Positions 1 through 6,366 are shown, counted from the first letter of the stretch. The stretch: DNA of 6,434 nt from Pseudomonadota bacterium (GCA_021790625.1 JAJYGL010000165.1:1-6434), one strand, 5' to 3'. Notes: a model not told the origin generated them from the sequence alone. Numbers and translations are program-made.

Positions 1-2
1 TT

Positions 3-383
3 GTCGAGCATTGGTTCGATGAAATGTTGGTGCTGGTCAGCAGTCGTCCGGATGTCACCCGGCCGGGGGACGATTATATTTATGTCGAATGGGGCGCAGC
101 GTTCGACATCCAGCACACACGAAGCCATCCCGATCTGGAACCGCCGCCGCTGACGGTCAACATCGGCTGGCTGGGAGTACAACTCATGCTGACCAATGGC
201 GGAACCTGTTATCTGCCGGCTCGTATGGCAAAGCCCTTGATCGAGTCTGGCAGGTTATACGTCGTTACTGACGTGCCGCGTTACCCGCTTTCTGTGTATA
301 TGGTTTATGCCAAGGAAACAGACAATCCGGTCATCCGTCAGGCGCTGGATGGTCTACGCATGCTGTCGTGTGGCACTGGATGA
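3..383 (+). CDS. LysR-family transcriptional regulator, C-terminal part (5' end outside window)
   Basis: The reading frame is open from the left edge (first full codon at 3) to a TGA at 381-383, so this is the last 126 codons of a longer gene. The ATG at 24 is internal and is probably not the true start. The visible part resembles the second half of a LysR substrate-binding domain. It has a VLVSSRPD-like strand, a DYIYVEWGAAFDIQH segment of the type seen in many LysR proteins, then a helix-strand block (VQLMLTNGGTCYLPARMAKPLIESGRL) and a closing YPLSVYMVY strand. The DNA-binding helix-turn-helix would lie upstream and cannot be seen, so effector and targets are unknown. The gene converges on the cytochrome c peroxidase gene, so it is not the usual divergently transcribed neighbour that LysR proteins often control. 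The family call is fairly firm; the subfamily is not. Confidence 0.8.
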   Translation, partial: VEHWFDEMLVLVSSRPDVTRPGDDYIYVEWGAAFDIQHTRSHPDLEPPPLTVNIGWLGVQLMLTNGGTCYLPARMAKPLIESGRLYVVTDVPRYPLSVYMVYAKETDNPVIRQALDGLRMLSCGTG

Positions 384-549
384 TTTTGAGAATGACAAAC
401 CCGGATAAGCCACACGATTGCTGACGGTTGGTTCGCGGTCATTCTGGTCACCTGCCTGTCGTCTATCGATCAAGGTAGTCCGATCAATGGGGGCTGCCTC
501 TTTTTCCTCGTGCGACCAGGCATCACGTACGACTGTGGTCGCCGAAATT
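384..549. other. Intergenic stretch between convergent lysR-type and peroxidase genes
   Basis: No convincing gene is seen here. It contains an 8-bp perfect inverted repeat, AGAATGAC at 389-396 and GTCATTCT at 438-445, separated by 41 bases. No T-run follows the right arm, so it is a weak terminator candidate for the LysR gene. A short direct repeat, CGATCAA, occurs at 467-473 and 481-487; at this length it may be chance. Confidence 0.4.
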
Positions 550-579
550 GCCCCATGTCGGCGTTAACCTGCATGGGGC
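550..579 (-). terminator. Candidate (possibly bidirectional) terminator hairpin between convergent genes
   Basis: GCCCCATG at 550-557 and CATGGGGC at 572-579 form a perfect 8-bp GC-rich stem with a 14-base loop. It lies 19 bases beyond the stop codon of the peroxidase gene, the right place for its terminator. The tract after the stem is only a weak T-run on either strand (AATTTC on minus, GAGGTTTCTT on plus), so termination efficiency is uncertain. Because it sits between two genes that face each other, it may serve both. Confidence 0.5.
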
Positions 580-598
580 GAGGTTTCTTCCGGCATGA

Positions 599-1717
599 TT
601 ATTTTTTCATGGCCGTCTTGGTCAGTTCGGGTACATCCATGAGCAGCGTGCCGTTTGGCGTGTTGGGCAGTTGAGGCACCGTGATCTGAGGGAATTTTCC
701 GCTCAGGCTGTTCAGGAATGCCACGAGGTCATTCACTTCTTTGCCTGTCAGCGTTTTGCGTAACTGACAGGCTGCCATCACCCGTACGGCCTCCGGCAAG
801 CTTCCTACTGTACCATAGTTGAAATAAGGGGCCGTCAAGGCGACGTTGCGCCAGGTCGGAACCTTGAACATGTTTTTGTCTGCGGGGTTATGCGTCACAT
901 TGAAACGACCCTCGTCGCCCGTGAGATGATATTGCTGTACGTACTTGGCGCAGGCATCATAGTCCGGTTGCGCCGGAAATTTCTGATACGCGCCCGTTCC
1001 CATGGGAGTGCCTGAATTGTTGAACATGGGGCCGGCATGGCAGGCTTCGCAACCAATGGATGCGGCCAGCCTCATGCCCGCCTTCGCCGAGGCGTTGAGC
1101 GCCTTTTTATTGCCTTTCATGTATTGATCGTAAGGGCTGTCCGGGGTGGTCAGGGTACGCTCAAACGTGGCGATGGCAGCAGCCACATTGTCAAAGGTAA
1201 TGGGATCCTTGCCCCCGAACACGTGGGCAAACTCTGTTTGGTATCCCGGGATATGTTTTAGCCGTGCCACGACGGCATCTCCATTGGGCATGCCCATTTC
1301 GACTGGGTTCTGTATAGGGCCTTTTGCTTGTTCTTCCAGGCTTTTGGCGCGCCCATCCCAGAATTGTACTGTGTTGAATGCGGCATTGAATACCGTGGGC
1401 GTGTTGCGTGGAACATCCACGCGACCGAACACTCCGAAGGAAAGAGGAAGGTTATCCGTGCCGTTGCCAGCCACATTATGACATGAATCGCATGAAACAG
1501 CGCCTGACAGTGAAATGCGCGGGTCGAAGTAAAGCTGTTTTCCCAGCGCGATCTTGGCCGCTGTCATGGGGTTATCGGCTGGCACCGGAACCTTCGGGAA
1601 TTCATAGGAAGCGGCGTATGCTGCGGAGGCTCCGGCGGTGAAAAGAGAAACCAATACCGCAGGAATAATGAAATGGTTTATCCGGTTGTTTGCAGGTGCG
1701 ATGTTTTTTCCAGACAT
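599..1717 (-). CDS. ccpA: Di-heme cytochrome c peroxidase (CcpA/MauG superfamily), periplasmic
   Basis: The predicted protein has 372 residues and would reduce hydrogen peroxide to water in the periplasm with electrons from small c-type cytochromes or similar donors. A signal peptide covers residues 1-35 (hydrophobic core FIIPAVLVSLF, likely cleavage after AYA). Two c-heme sites are present: CDSCH at 76-80 and CEACH at 223-227. Other family landmarks are FDPRIS (64-69), QFWDGRA (118-124, Trp120), Gln130, Glu140 in PVEMG, FKVPTWRNVALTAPYF (284-299) and Met314 in VRVMA, which fits the sixth ligand of the high-potential heme. By my hand alignment to the Pseudomonas enzyme, the distal His71 equivalent is Val96, and the usual PYFH is PYFN here (Asn300). 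Two extra cysteines (256, 317) are outside the heme motifs. I chose the ATG at 1717 because AAAGGG precedes it by 7 bases and the signal peptide begins properly there. A longer frame to 1750 lacks a ribosome site. The family is sure; the physiological role is inferred. Confidence 0.93.
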   Translation of the reverse strand: MSGKNIAPANNRINHFIIPAVLVSLFTAGASAAYAASYEFPKVPVPADNPMTAAKIALGKQLYFDPRISLSGAVSCDSCHNVAGNGTDNLPLSFGVFGRVDVPRNTPTVFNAAFNTVQFWDGRAKSLEEQAKGPIQNPVEMGMPNGDAVVARLKHIPGYQTEFAHVFGGKDPITFDNVAAAIATFERTLTTPDSPYDQYMKGNKKALNASAKAGMRLAASIGCEACHAGPMFNNSGTPMGTGAYQKFPAQPDYDACAKYVQQYHLTGDEGRFNVTHNPADKNMFKVPTWRNVALTAPYFNYGTVGSLPEAVRVMAACQLRKTLTGKEVNDLVAFLNSLSGKFPQITVPQLPNTPNGTLLMDVPELTKTAMKK

Positions 1718-1724
1718 ATTCAAG

Positions 1725-1730
1725 CCCTTT
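1725..1730 (-). promoter_or_regulatory. Ribosome binding site of the peroxidase gene
   Basis: On the minus strand AAAGGG stands 7 bases before the ATG at 1717. The alternative ATG at 1750 has no purine-rich tract in front of it, so this site decides the start. Confidence 0.7.
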
Positions 1731-1811
1731 CTGTTTGAGTGAACGCGCATTGGAATTACAGGAATGATGAAATTCTGCTCAGATCAATTCGGGATGAAGC
1801 CAGCGAAAAAC

Positions 1812-1839
1812 ATTGTACTGAATTTCGGTTTCATTGCAA
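1812..1839 (-). promoter_or_regulatory. Likely sigma70 promoter of the peroxidase gene
   Basis: Read on the minus strand, a -35 box TTGCAA (1834-1839, 4 of 6 matches) is followed after 16 bases by a -10 box TACAAT (1812-1817, 5 of 6 matches). Transcription should begin near 1805, which gives an untranslated leader of about 88 bases before the ATG at 1717. I see no full FNR-type site (TTGAT, four bases, ATCAA) next to it, only half-sites. Confidence 0.55.
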
Positions 1840-1863
1840 CCTTGAATCCGCGAACTGTTTGTC

Positions 1864-1877
1864 GTTTGCTGGCAAAC
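1864..1877. promoter_or_regulatory. Palindrome upstream of the peroxidase promoter, possible activator site
   Basis: GTTTGC and GCAAAC form a perfect inverted repeat with a 2-base centre. The centre is about 65 bases upstream of the expected transcription start on the minus strand, a position typical of upstream activator sites. I cannot match it to a named regulator. A second, shorter palindrome, TAGCGCTA, is at 1892-1899. Confidence 0.3.
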
Positions 1878-1953
1878 CGGTATGGCAGTGGTAGCGCTAG
1901 CAAAAATTTGGGGAGTGTCTGAAGCGAGGCTATCGTTGCGAGAGAACCATCCG

Positions 1954-1996
1954 AATAAATAATTTTTTATTGATATTCAAACAGTTAAAAAACATT
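1954..1996. other. AT-rich island between the peroxidase promoter region and tRNA-Ser
   Basis: This stretch is strikingly rich in A and T compared with the roughly balanced composition around it. It includes AATAAA and TTTATT arms around a 6-base loop (1955-1972) and a run of six A at 1987-1992. Read from the tRNA side (minus strand), the A-run is six T residues starting 5 bases after the CCA end, which could help end tRNA transcription. It could also be a curved upstream element for the peroxidase promoter, though it lies over 100 bases from it. No small gene is evident. Confidence 0.4.
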
Positions 1997-1997
1997 C

Positions 1998-2087
1998 TGG
2001 CGGAGAGGGAGGGATTCGAACCCTCGATAGACTTGCGCCTACGCCTGATTTCGAGTCAGGTACATTCAACCACTCTGCCACCTCTCC
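1998..2087 (-). tRNA. tRNA-Ser (anticodon CGA, reads UCG)
   Basis: The minus strand folds as a class II tRNA of 90 bases. The acceptor stem is GGAGAGG (2087-2081) with CCTCTCC (2008-2002), then discriminator G and an encoded CCA (2000-1998). The anticodon stem CCTGA/TCAGG encloses a 7-base loop CTCGAAA with anticodon CGA at 2053-2051. A long variable arm follows, as expected for serine, and the T arm is GAGGG, TTCGAAT, CCCTC. All stems pair fully and the identity elements agree with serine. It is transcribed away from mltF. No duplicate of its 3' end is visible in the window, so there is no sign that it serves as an integration site here. Confidence 0.97.
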
Positions 2088-2097
2088 GCAGCCCGTG

Positions 2098-2125
2098 ATT
2101 GTAACGTTTTCTTTGACAGAATCAA
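2098..2125 (-). promoter_or_regulatory. Promoter of tRNA-Ser
   Basis: On the minus strand TTGATT (2120-2125, 4 of 6) and TACAAT (2098-2103, 5 of 6) are 16 bases apart. The -10 box is followed by a GC-rich stretch (CACGGGC), the type of discriminator found at growth-rate-controlled stable RNA promoters. The start point would be near 2091, about 4 bases before the mature tRNA 5' end. Confidence 0.65.
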
Positions 2126-2135
2126 AGCATTCTGT
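2111..2135. promoter_or_regulatory. Two overlapping inverted repeats across both -35 boxes
   Basis: CTTTGA (2111-2116) pairs with TCAAAG (2122-2127) around 5 bases. ACAGAAT (2116-2122) pairs with ATTCTGT (2129-2135) around 6 bases. Both are perfect. They cover the -35 boxes of the mltF and tRNA-Ser promoters, so a protein bound here could block both. No known operator is recognised. Confidence 0.35.
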
Positions 2136-2141
2136 TTTCAT
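2113..2141 (+). promoter_or_regulatory. Likely promoter of mltF, divergent from and overlapping the tRNA promoter
   Basis: A perfect consensus -35 box TTGACA (2113-2118) is followed after 17 bases by TTTCAT (2136-2141, 4 of 6 matches to the -10 consensus). Transcription would begin around 2148, directly at the mltF ATG (2149). The -35 is strong evidence; the -10 is mediocre. Confidence 0.45.
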
Positions 2142-2148
2142 TCGCCCG

Positions 2149-3555
2149 ATGAAGCCTGATTCTGATCAATCTTTGTTGTTTCGTTGGCTAACTTTGCTGA
2201 CGCTGGCGGGTTGTTTGGCGCTGGCCGGATGCAAGGTGCCGCTGGCTTTGCATGCGCCGGTGGCTGCGCCAGAAAAAACGGGTGAATTGGTGGTGGTTTC
2301 GCGGCAGGGGGTTGCTGGTCGTTTTGAGGATGGCGATGGCAAGTATGCCGGGCTGGAAAATGATCTGGTGACGATGTTTGCCCGTCAGTATGGTTATCGG
2401 GTACGTTGGTTGATGGCTGACGATGTGGCTGGGATGGTATCGTTGATGCAGCAGTATCAGGCGCATTTGCTGGCAGCAGGGCTTAAGTTGTCGCAACAGA
2501 GTGCGGCGGGGTTGGAGGTGAGCGCGCCCTATCTGTCGATGCACGAAGTTCTGGTTTGTAATACGTTGGTAAAATGTCCTGCTTCTCTGTCTGATTTATC
2601 CGGGTTACGCGTGGCCGCAGTGGCGGGCTCGCAGCATGTCGATACGTTACGGTCATTGGCGCGGCAGATTCGCGGTTTGCATTGGGTGGCGGTGGACCAT
2701 GCCTGGGATGATCAGTTGCTGGAACGTTTGTCTCTGGGTGAGTTTGACGCAGTGCTGGTGGATTCTACGGCATGGTCGGGGGTGCGGTATTTATATGCCA
2801 ATCTGACATCATCTGTTGTTGCTCTGAATGGCGTGGAAGCCTTGCGATGGGCATTTCCACCGCATGCCGATTCGCGTTTGCGCGCGCAGGTGCGGCAGTT
2901 TCTGCAACAGGTTGTGGCGAACGGGCAGTTGCGCCAGATGATTGAGCGTTATTATGGTTTTACCGATCGTCTGGAAGACGCGGATATTCGTGAATTCTTG
3001 CATCAGATGTCTCATACATTGCCCCGGTTTCGTTCGGTATTTTATGATGCCCAGGTGGTGTCGGGCATCGATTGGCGTTTGCTGGCGGCGATCAGTTATC
3101 AAGAATCACATTGGGATCCTTTTGCGACGTCGCCAACCGGTGTGCGCGGGATGATGATGATGACCGGGGACACGGCGGATAAAATGGGCATTACCAACCG
3201 GTTGGATGTTCAGCAGAGTGTGGTGGGCGGCGCCATGTACCTGTCGCAATTGATGGCAATGCAAAATATCCCGGACGATGATCCGGACAGGGTCTGGCTG
3301 GCTTTGGCAGCTTACAATCAGGGGCAAGGACATTTGGAAGATGCGCGTTCGCTGGCTCGCCATCAGCATTTGAATCCGGATGCCTGGTGTGATGTCAAAC
3401 AGACGCTGCCGCTGCTTTCCGGCAATAGCCATCTGGTTGATGGTTATACCTATTGTCGGGGAGGGGAAGCAGTTATTTTTGTTGAAAGTATTCGTACCTA
3501 TTATGCTATCCTGAAAAAATATGAACCCGCTTGGCAGCCGCTGACCGGAAATTGA
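2149..3555 (+). CDS. mltF: Membrane-bound lytic murein transglycosylase F, lipoprotein
   Basis: The predicted protein has 468 residues and would cleave the glycan strands of peptidoglycan from the periplasmic face of the outer membrane, leaving 1,6-anhydro-muramyl ends. The N-terminus is a lipoprotein signal with lipobox LAGC and acceptor Cys28 (a second LAGC ends at Cys22). Residues about 45-269 form a family 3 solute-binding-like domain starting at GELVVVSR. Residues about 285-420 are the SLT catalytic domain, with IDWRLLAAISYQESHW (catalytic Glu319), SPTGVRGMMMMT and AAYNQGQGH. This domain order and these motifs match E. coli MltF. Cysteine pairs 137/143 and 414/436 could be disulfides. 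The frame is open back to a GTG at 2095, but that lies 8 bases from the tRNA and would place 18 non-signal residues in front. The ATG at 2149 starts a proper signal peptide, though no ribosome site precedes it. The exporter gene follows after 16 bases. Confidence 0.93.
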   Translation: MKPDSDQSLLFRWLTLLTLAGCLALAGCKVPLALHAPVAAPEKTGELVVVSRQGVAGRFEDGDGKYAGLENDLVTMFARQYGYRVRWLMADDVAGMVSLMQQYQAHLLAAGLKLSQQSAAGLEVSAPYLSMHEVLVCNTLVKCPASLSDLSGLRVAAVAGSQHVDTLRSLARQIRGLHWVAVDHAWDDQLLERLSLGEFDAVLVDSTAWSGVRYLYANLTSSVVALNGVEALRWAFPPHADSRLRAQVRQFLQQVVANGQLRQMIERYYGFTDRLEDADIREFLHQMSHTLPRFRSVFYDAQVVSGIDWRLLAAISYQESHWDPFATSPTGVRGMMMMTGDTADKMGITNRLDVQQSVVGGAMYLSQLMAMQNIPDDDPDRVWLALAAYNQGQGHLEDARSLARHQHLNPDAWCDVKQTLPLLSGNSHLVDGYTYCRGGEAVIFVESIRTYYAILKKYEPAWQPLTGN

Positions 3556-3571
3556 CCCAACGTTGAAAACA

Positions 3572-5395
3572 ATGCGACGCTCTTCCCCTTCTTCTGATAT
3601 TGGCCCGCAGGGCACTGCCGATTGGCGCACATTACGAACGTTGTTGCCTTATTTGTGGGAATACAAGTGGCGGGTAGTGATTGCGCTGATTTTTCTGATT
3701 GCAGGGAAACTGGCTGTCGTGGGTTTGCCGATTATTCTCAAGCAATTGGTCGATAAACTGGGGCAGCATGATTTGCGGCGGGTCATCCCCCTTGGTTTGC
3801 TGTTGTCGTATGGCGCCTTGCGGCTTGCCAGCACCATGTTTTCCGATTTGCGCGATATCGTGTTCGCTCGTGTGACCCAGCGTGCCATCCGGCGTGTTGG
3901 TCTGGAAGTGTTTCGGCACTTGCATAATCTGTCGTTGCGTTTTCACCTGGAACGCCAGACCGGTGGGGTGACGCGTGATATCGAGCGGGGAACACGAGCG
4001 ATTTCGTCGTTGATTCATCTGTCGCTGTTTTCGGTGTTGCCGACGTTGTTGGAAATCACCATGGTATCCGGTATTTTGCTGGTGCGTTTTGATTGGACGT
4101 ACGCTGCCATTACGTTGGCTGCGCTGGTGATTTATGTGGTGTTGACGCTGACCATTACCGAATGGCGTACCCATTTGCGCCGCAAGATGAATGAAATGGA
4201 TTCGCTGGCCAATACCCGTGCAATCGATAGTTTGTTGAATTATGAAACAGTCAAATATTTCAATAATGAGAACTGGGAGGCAGACCGTTACGACCATCAT
4301 TTGCGTGACTGGGAAACGGCAGCAGTCAAAAATCAGATGTCGCTCGGCTTTTTGAATGTGGCGCAGGCATTGGTGATTGCCGTGGCCATTACCTTGATGT
4401 TGACCCGGGCTTCTGCTGGTGTGGTGGCAGGTAAGTTGACGGTGGGTGATTTTGTGATGGTCAATGCATTTTTGATGCAGATGTTCATTCCGCTCAATTT
4501 CTTGGGTGTCATGTATCGAGAGATAAAGCAGTCACTGACAGATATCGAACGCCTGTTCGTCATTTTGCGTGCCAACCGTGAGGTTGCCGATATGCCGGAT
4601 GCACGCCCTCTGCGTTTGCAGGGGGGCGAATTGCGTTTTGAGCATGTGGCGTTTGCATACGATACGCAACGTCCGATTTTGCACGATGTCAGTTTTACAA
4701 TTCCTGCCGGGCAGACGTTGGCCGTTGTGGGGGCGAGCGGTGCTGGAAAATCCACGTTGGCGCGCTTGTGTTATCGGTTTTACGATGTGAGCGCCGGGGT
4801 GATTCGTGTCGATGGACAGGACATTCGGGAGTTGTCTCAGGCCAGTTTGCGGGCGGCCATTGGAATCGTTCCGCAGGATACGGTCTTGTTTAACGATTCG
4901 ATCTACTACAATATTGCCTATGGACGGCCACAGGCGAGCAGGGAAGAAGTTGTGGCCGCGGCGCGCTCCGCCCATATTTTCGGGTTTATCGAGTCGTTGC
5001 CGCAGGGATGGGACACAGTGGTGGGTGAGCGTGGACTGAAATTGTCCGGTGGTGAAAAACAGCGCGTGGCGATTGCACGCACGATACTTAAAAATCCGGC
5101 TATTCTGATCCTGGACGAAGCGACTTCCGCGCTGGATTCGCATACCGAGAAGATTATTCAGGCAGAATTAAGGGAAATCTCCTACAATCGCACCACGTTG
5201 ATTATCGCGCACCGTTTGTCTACGATTGTGGACGCAGATACCATTTTGGTGATGGAAGGTGGGCAAATCATCGAGTCCGGTACCCATCGGGCGTTGCTTG
5301 CGCAACAAGGCGCGTATGCCCGATTGTGGGCATTGCAGCAAGAAGAACAACCTGTCGCTGATGAAGCGGCAATTATCATGGAGGGTCAACGATGA
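3572..5395 (+). CDS. Atm1/HMT1-type ABC half-exporter (fused membrane and ATPase domains)
   Basis: The predicted protein has 607 residues, the usual length for a half-transporter that works as a homodimer in the inner membrane. The membrane domain spans about residues 28-315 with six predicted helices. The ATPase domain covers about 345-590: Walker A GASGAGKST (387-395), Q-loop Gln435, signature LSGGEKQ (491-497), Walker B ILILDEA with Asp515 and Glu516, and H-loop His547. DSLLNYETVKYFNNE (219-233) and FIPLNFLGVMYREI (around 304-317) are characteristic of the mitochondrial Atm1 and bacterial Atm1 family. Studied members export glutathione derivatives or metal-glutathione complexes and contribute to iron-sulfur or heavy metal homeostasis; the substrate here is inferred. 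The start could be the TTG at 3563 or the ATG at 3572. Neither has a clear ribosome site and I prefer ATG. The gene probably depends on mltF transcription, and its stop overlaps the next start (ATGA). Confidence 0.93.
   Translation: MRRSSPSSDIGPQGTADWRTLRTLLPYLWEYKWRVVIALIFLIAGKLAVVGLPIILKQLVDKLGQHDLRRVIPLGLLLSYGALRLASTMFSDLRDIVFARVTQRAIRRVGLEVFRHLHNLSLRFHLERQTGGVTRDIERGTRAISSLIHLSLFSVLPTLLEITMVSGILLVRFDWTYAAITLAALVIYVVLTLTITEWRTHLRRKMNEMDSLANTRAIDSLLNYETVKYFNNENWEADRYDHHLRDWETAAVKNQMSLGFLNVAQALVIAVAITLMLTRASAGVVAGKLTVGDFVMVNAFLMQMFIPLNFLGVMYREIKQSLTDIERLFVILRANREVADMPDARPLRLQGGELRFEHVAFAYDTQRPILHDVSFTIPAGQTLAVVGASGAGKSTLARLCYRFYDVSAGVIRVDGQDIRELSQASLRAAIGIVPQDTVLFNDSIYYNIAYGRPQASREEVVAAARSAHIFGFIESLPQGWDTVVGERGLKLSGGEKQRVAIARTILKNPAILILDEATSALDSHTEKIIQAELREISYNRTTLIIAHRLSTIVDADTILVMEGGQIIESGTHRALLAQQGAYARLWALQQEEQPVADEAAIIMEGQR
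5380..5385 (+). promoter_or_regulatory. Ribosome binding site of the mutarotase gene
   Basis: GGAGGG lies within the end of the exporter gene, 6 bases before the ATG at 5392. It is the strongest ribosome site in the plus-strand gene set and supports the overlapping start. Confidence 0.8.
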
Positions 5396-6303
5396 CCAAG
5401 CAGGAACTGGCTGTACTGAACGAAGAATTTGGCATGATTAGCACGCTGGATATTAGAGAGGTGTCAGGCGTGCCTGTCATTTTTGTCAGCACGCCGGATG
5501 CCCATGCACGTATCGCTTTGCAGGGTGGGCAAGTGTTGTCGTGGCAGCCTGCCGGACATTCTGCTGTGTTGTGGACCAGTAAAGCGGCGGTGTACCAGAC
5601 TGGCCGTGGGGTGCGCGGTGGCGTGCCTGTGTGTTGGCCGTGGTTTGGTGCGGGAGATGGGGGGAAACCCGCTCACGGTTTCGTGCGTACTCGTATGTGG
5701 CAGTTGCGCGAGACCAATTGGCTCGGTGATCAGCTGATCATTCGATTGGGCATCCAGGACGACGAAGAAACCCGCAAGATATGGAACCATTCTTTTGATT
5801 TGGAATTGCAGGTGATCCTTGGCCGTACGCTGGTCATGCGCTTGGTTTCGCGCAATACTGGCAGTCAATCCATGACGCTTACTGAAGGGTTGCATACCTA
5901 TTTTAATATTGGCGATATCGCCAATACCGAAGTCACAGGGCTTGCCAGAACGCTTTATCTGGACAAAGTGCACGACATGGATCGGCACATACAGTCTGGC
6001 GCAGTGTCCTTTACCGGCGAGACCGACCGTGTTTATCTGGATACGGATTCCATTTGTGTTATTCATGACCGTGAACATGATCGCCGTATTGGTATTCGCA
6101 AATCGGGTAGTCTGAGCACGGTGATCTGGAATCCGTGGCGAGACAAAGCGGCTGGATTTACCGACATGCAACCAGATGAATATAAACAGATGTTGTGTGT
6201 AGAAACCTGTAATGCGGCCAGTAATCAGGTGGTGGTTGATCCGGGCAAGCAACATGTGATGGAAGCAGAAATTCTGGTGGAAGCCGGAACGACGCGACCA
6301 TGA
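5392..6303 (+). CDS. yeaD: D-hexose-6-phosphate mutarotase (YeaD / aldose 1-epimerase-like family)
   Basis: The predicted protein has 303 residues, cytoplasmic, with no signal or membrane segment, and is close to the family's usual length. It should speed interconversion of the alpha and beta anomers of glucose 6-phosphate and related hexose 6-phosphates, feeding glycolysis and the pentose phosphate route. Family motifs are in order: RGGVPVCWPWFG (75-86), AHGFVR (94-99), LHTYFNIGDI (167-176) with His168 as likely acid, TDRVYL near 212, VIWNPW near 246, and CVET with Glu271 as likely base. The histidine and glutamate correspond to the catalytic pair described for the yeast YMR099c enzyme. The start codon overlaps the exporter stop by 4 bases, which implies translational coupling. 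Why a sugar-phosphate enzyme is coupled to an Atm1-type exporter is not evident. The family is well supported; substrate range is inferred. Confidence 0.92.
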   Translation: MTKQELAVLNEEFGMISTLDIREVSGVPVIFVSTPDAHARIALQGGQVLSWQPAGHSAVLWTSKAAVYQTGRGVRGGVPVCWPWFGAGDGGKPAHGFVRTRMWQLRETNWLGDQLIIRLGIQDDEETRKIWNHSFDLELQVILGRTLVMRLVSRNTGSQSMTLTEGLHTYFNIGDIANTEVTGLARTLYLDKVHDMDRHIQSGAVSFTGETDRVYLDTDSICVIHDREHDRRIGIRKSGSLSTVIWNPWRDKAAGFTDMQPDEYKQMLCVETCNAASNQVVVDPGKQHVMEAEILVEAGTTRP

Positions 6304-6354
6304 CGTGTTGGTTCCTTGGTCGCTGAGCGGCGAAATTGTCCTGCTTGAAAAAAT

Positions 6355-6358
6355 GAGG
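6355..6358 (+). promoter_or_regulatory. Ribosome binding site of the downstream transporter gene
   Basis: GAGG stands 8 bases before the ATG at 6367, and an in-frame TGA at 6346 closes the frame upstream. It supports the gene start although only 68 bases of the gene are visible. Confidence 0.55.
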
Positions 6359-6366
6359 TGCTGTTG

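Noticed and set aside
1718..1750. Longer peroxidase reading frame starting at the ATG at 1750
   Set aside because: It has no ribosome binding site and adds 11 polar residues before a signal peptide that begins properly at 1717, where AAAGGG is well placed.
1965..1985. Possible FNR-type site around TTGATATTCAA
   Set aside because: Only one half-site matches TTGAT; the other half is not ATCAA at the required spacing. It also lies far upstream of the peroxidase promoter.
1998..2087. tRNA-Ser as an attachment site for a mobile element
   Set aside because: No repeat of the tRNA 3' end, no integrase and no foreign-looking genes are visible within the window.
2095..2148. GTG start for mltF at 2095
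   Set aside because: It lies 8 bases from the tRNA gene, lacks a ribosome site, overlaps the promoter region and puts a non-signal extension before the lipoprotein signal.
3632..4300. Long minus-strand open frame opposite the exporter gene
   Set aside because: It is a shadow of the strongly supported exporter. Its translation is rich in Gln, His and Arg with no recognisable domain and no ribosome site.
5464..6255. Long minus-strand open frame opposite the mutarotase gene
   Set aside because: It mirrors a well-conserved enzyme and its translation shows no family motif.
6310..6345. Terminator hairpin after the mutarotase gene
   Set aside because: The only stem seen (CGC, TGA, GCG near 6321-6329) is three base pairs long and has no T-run.
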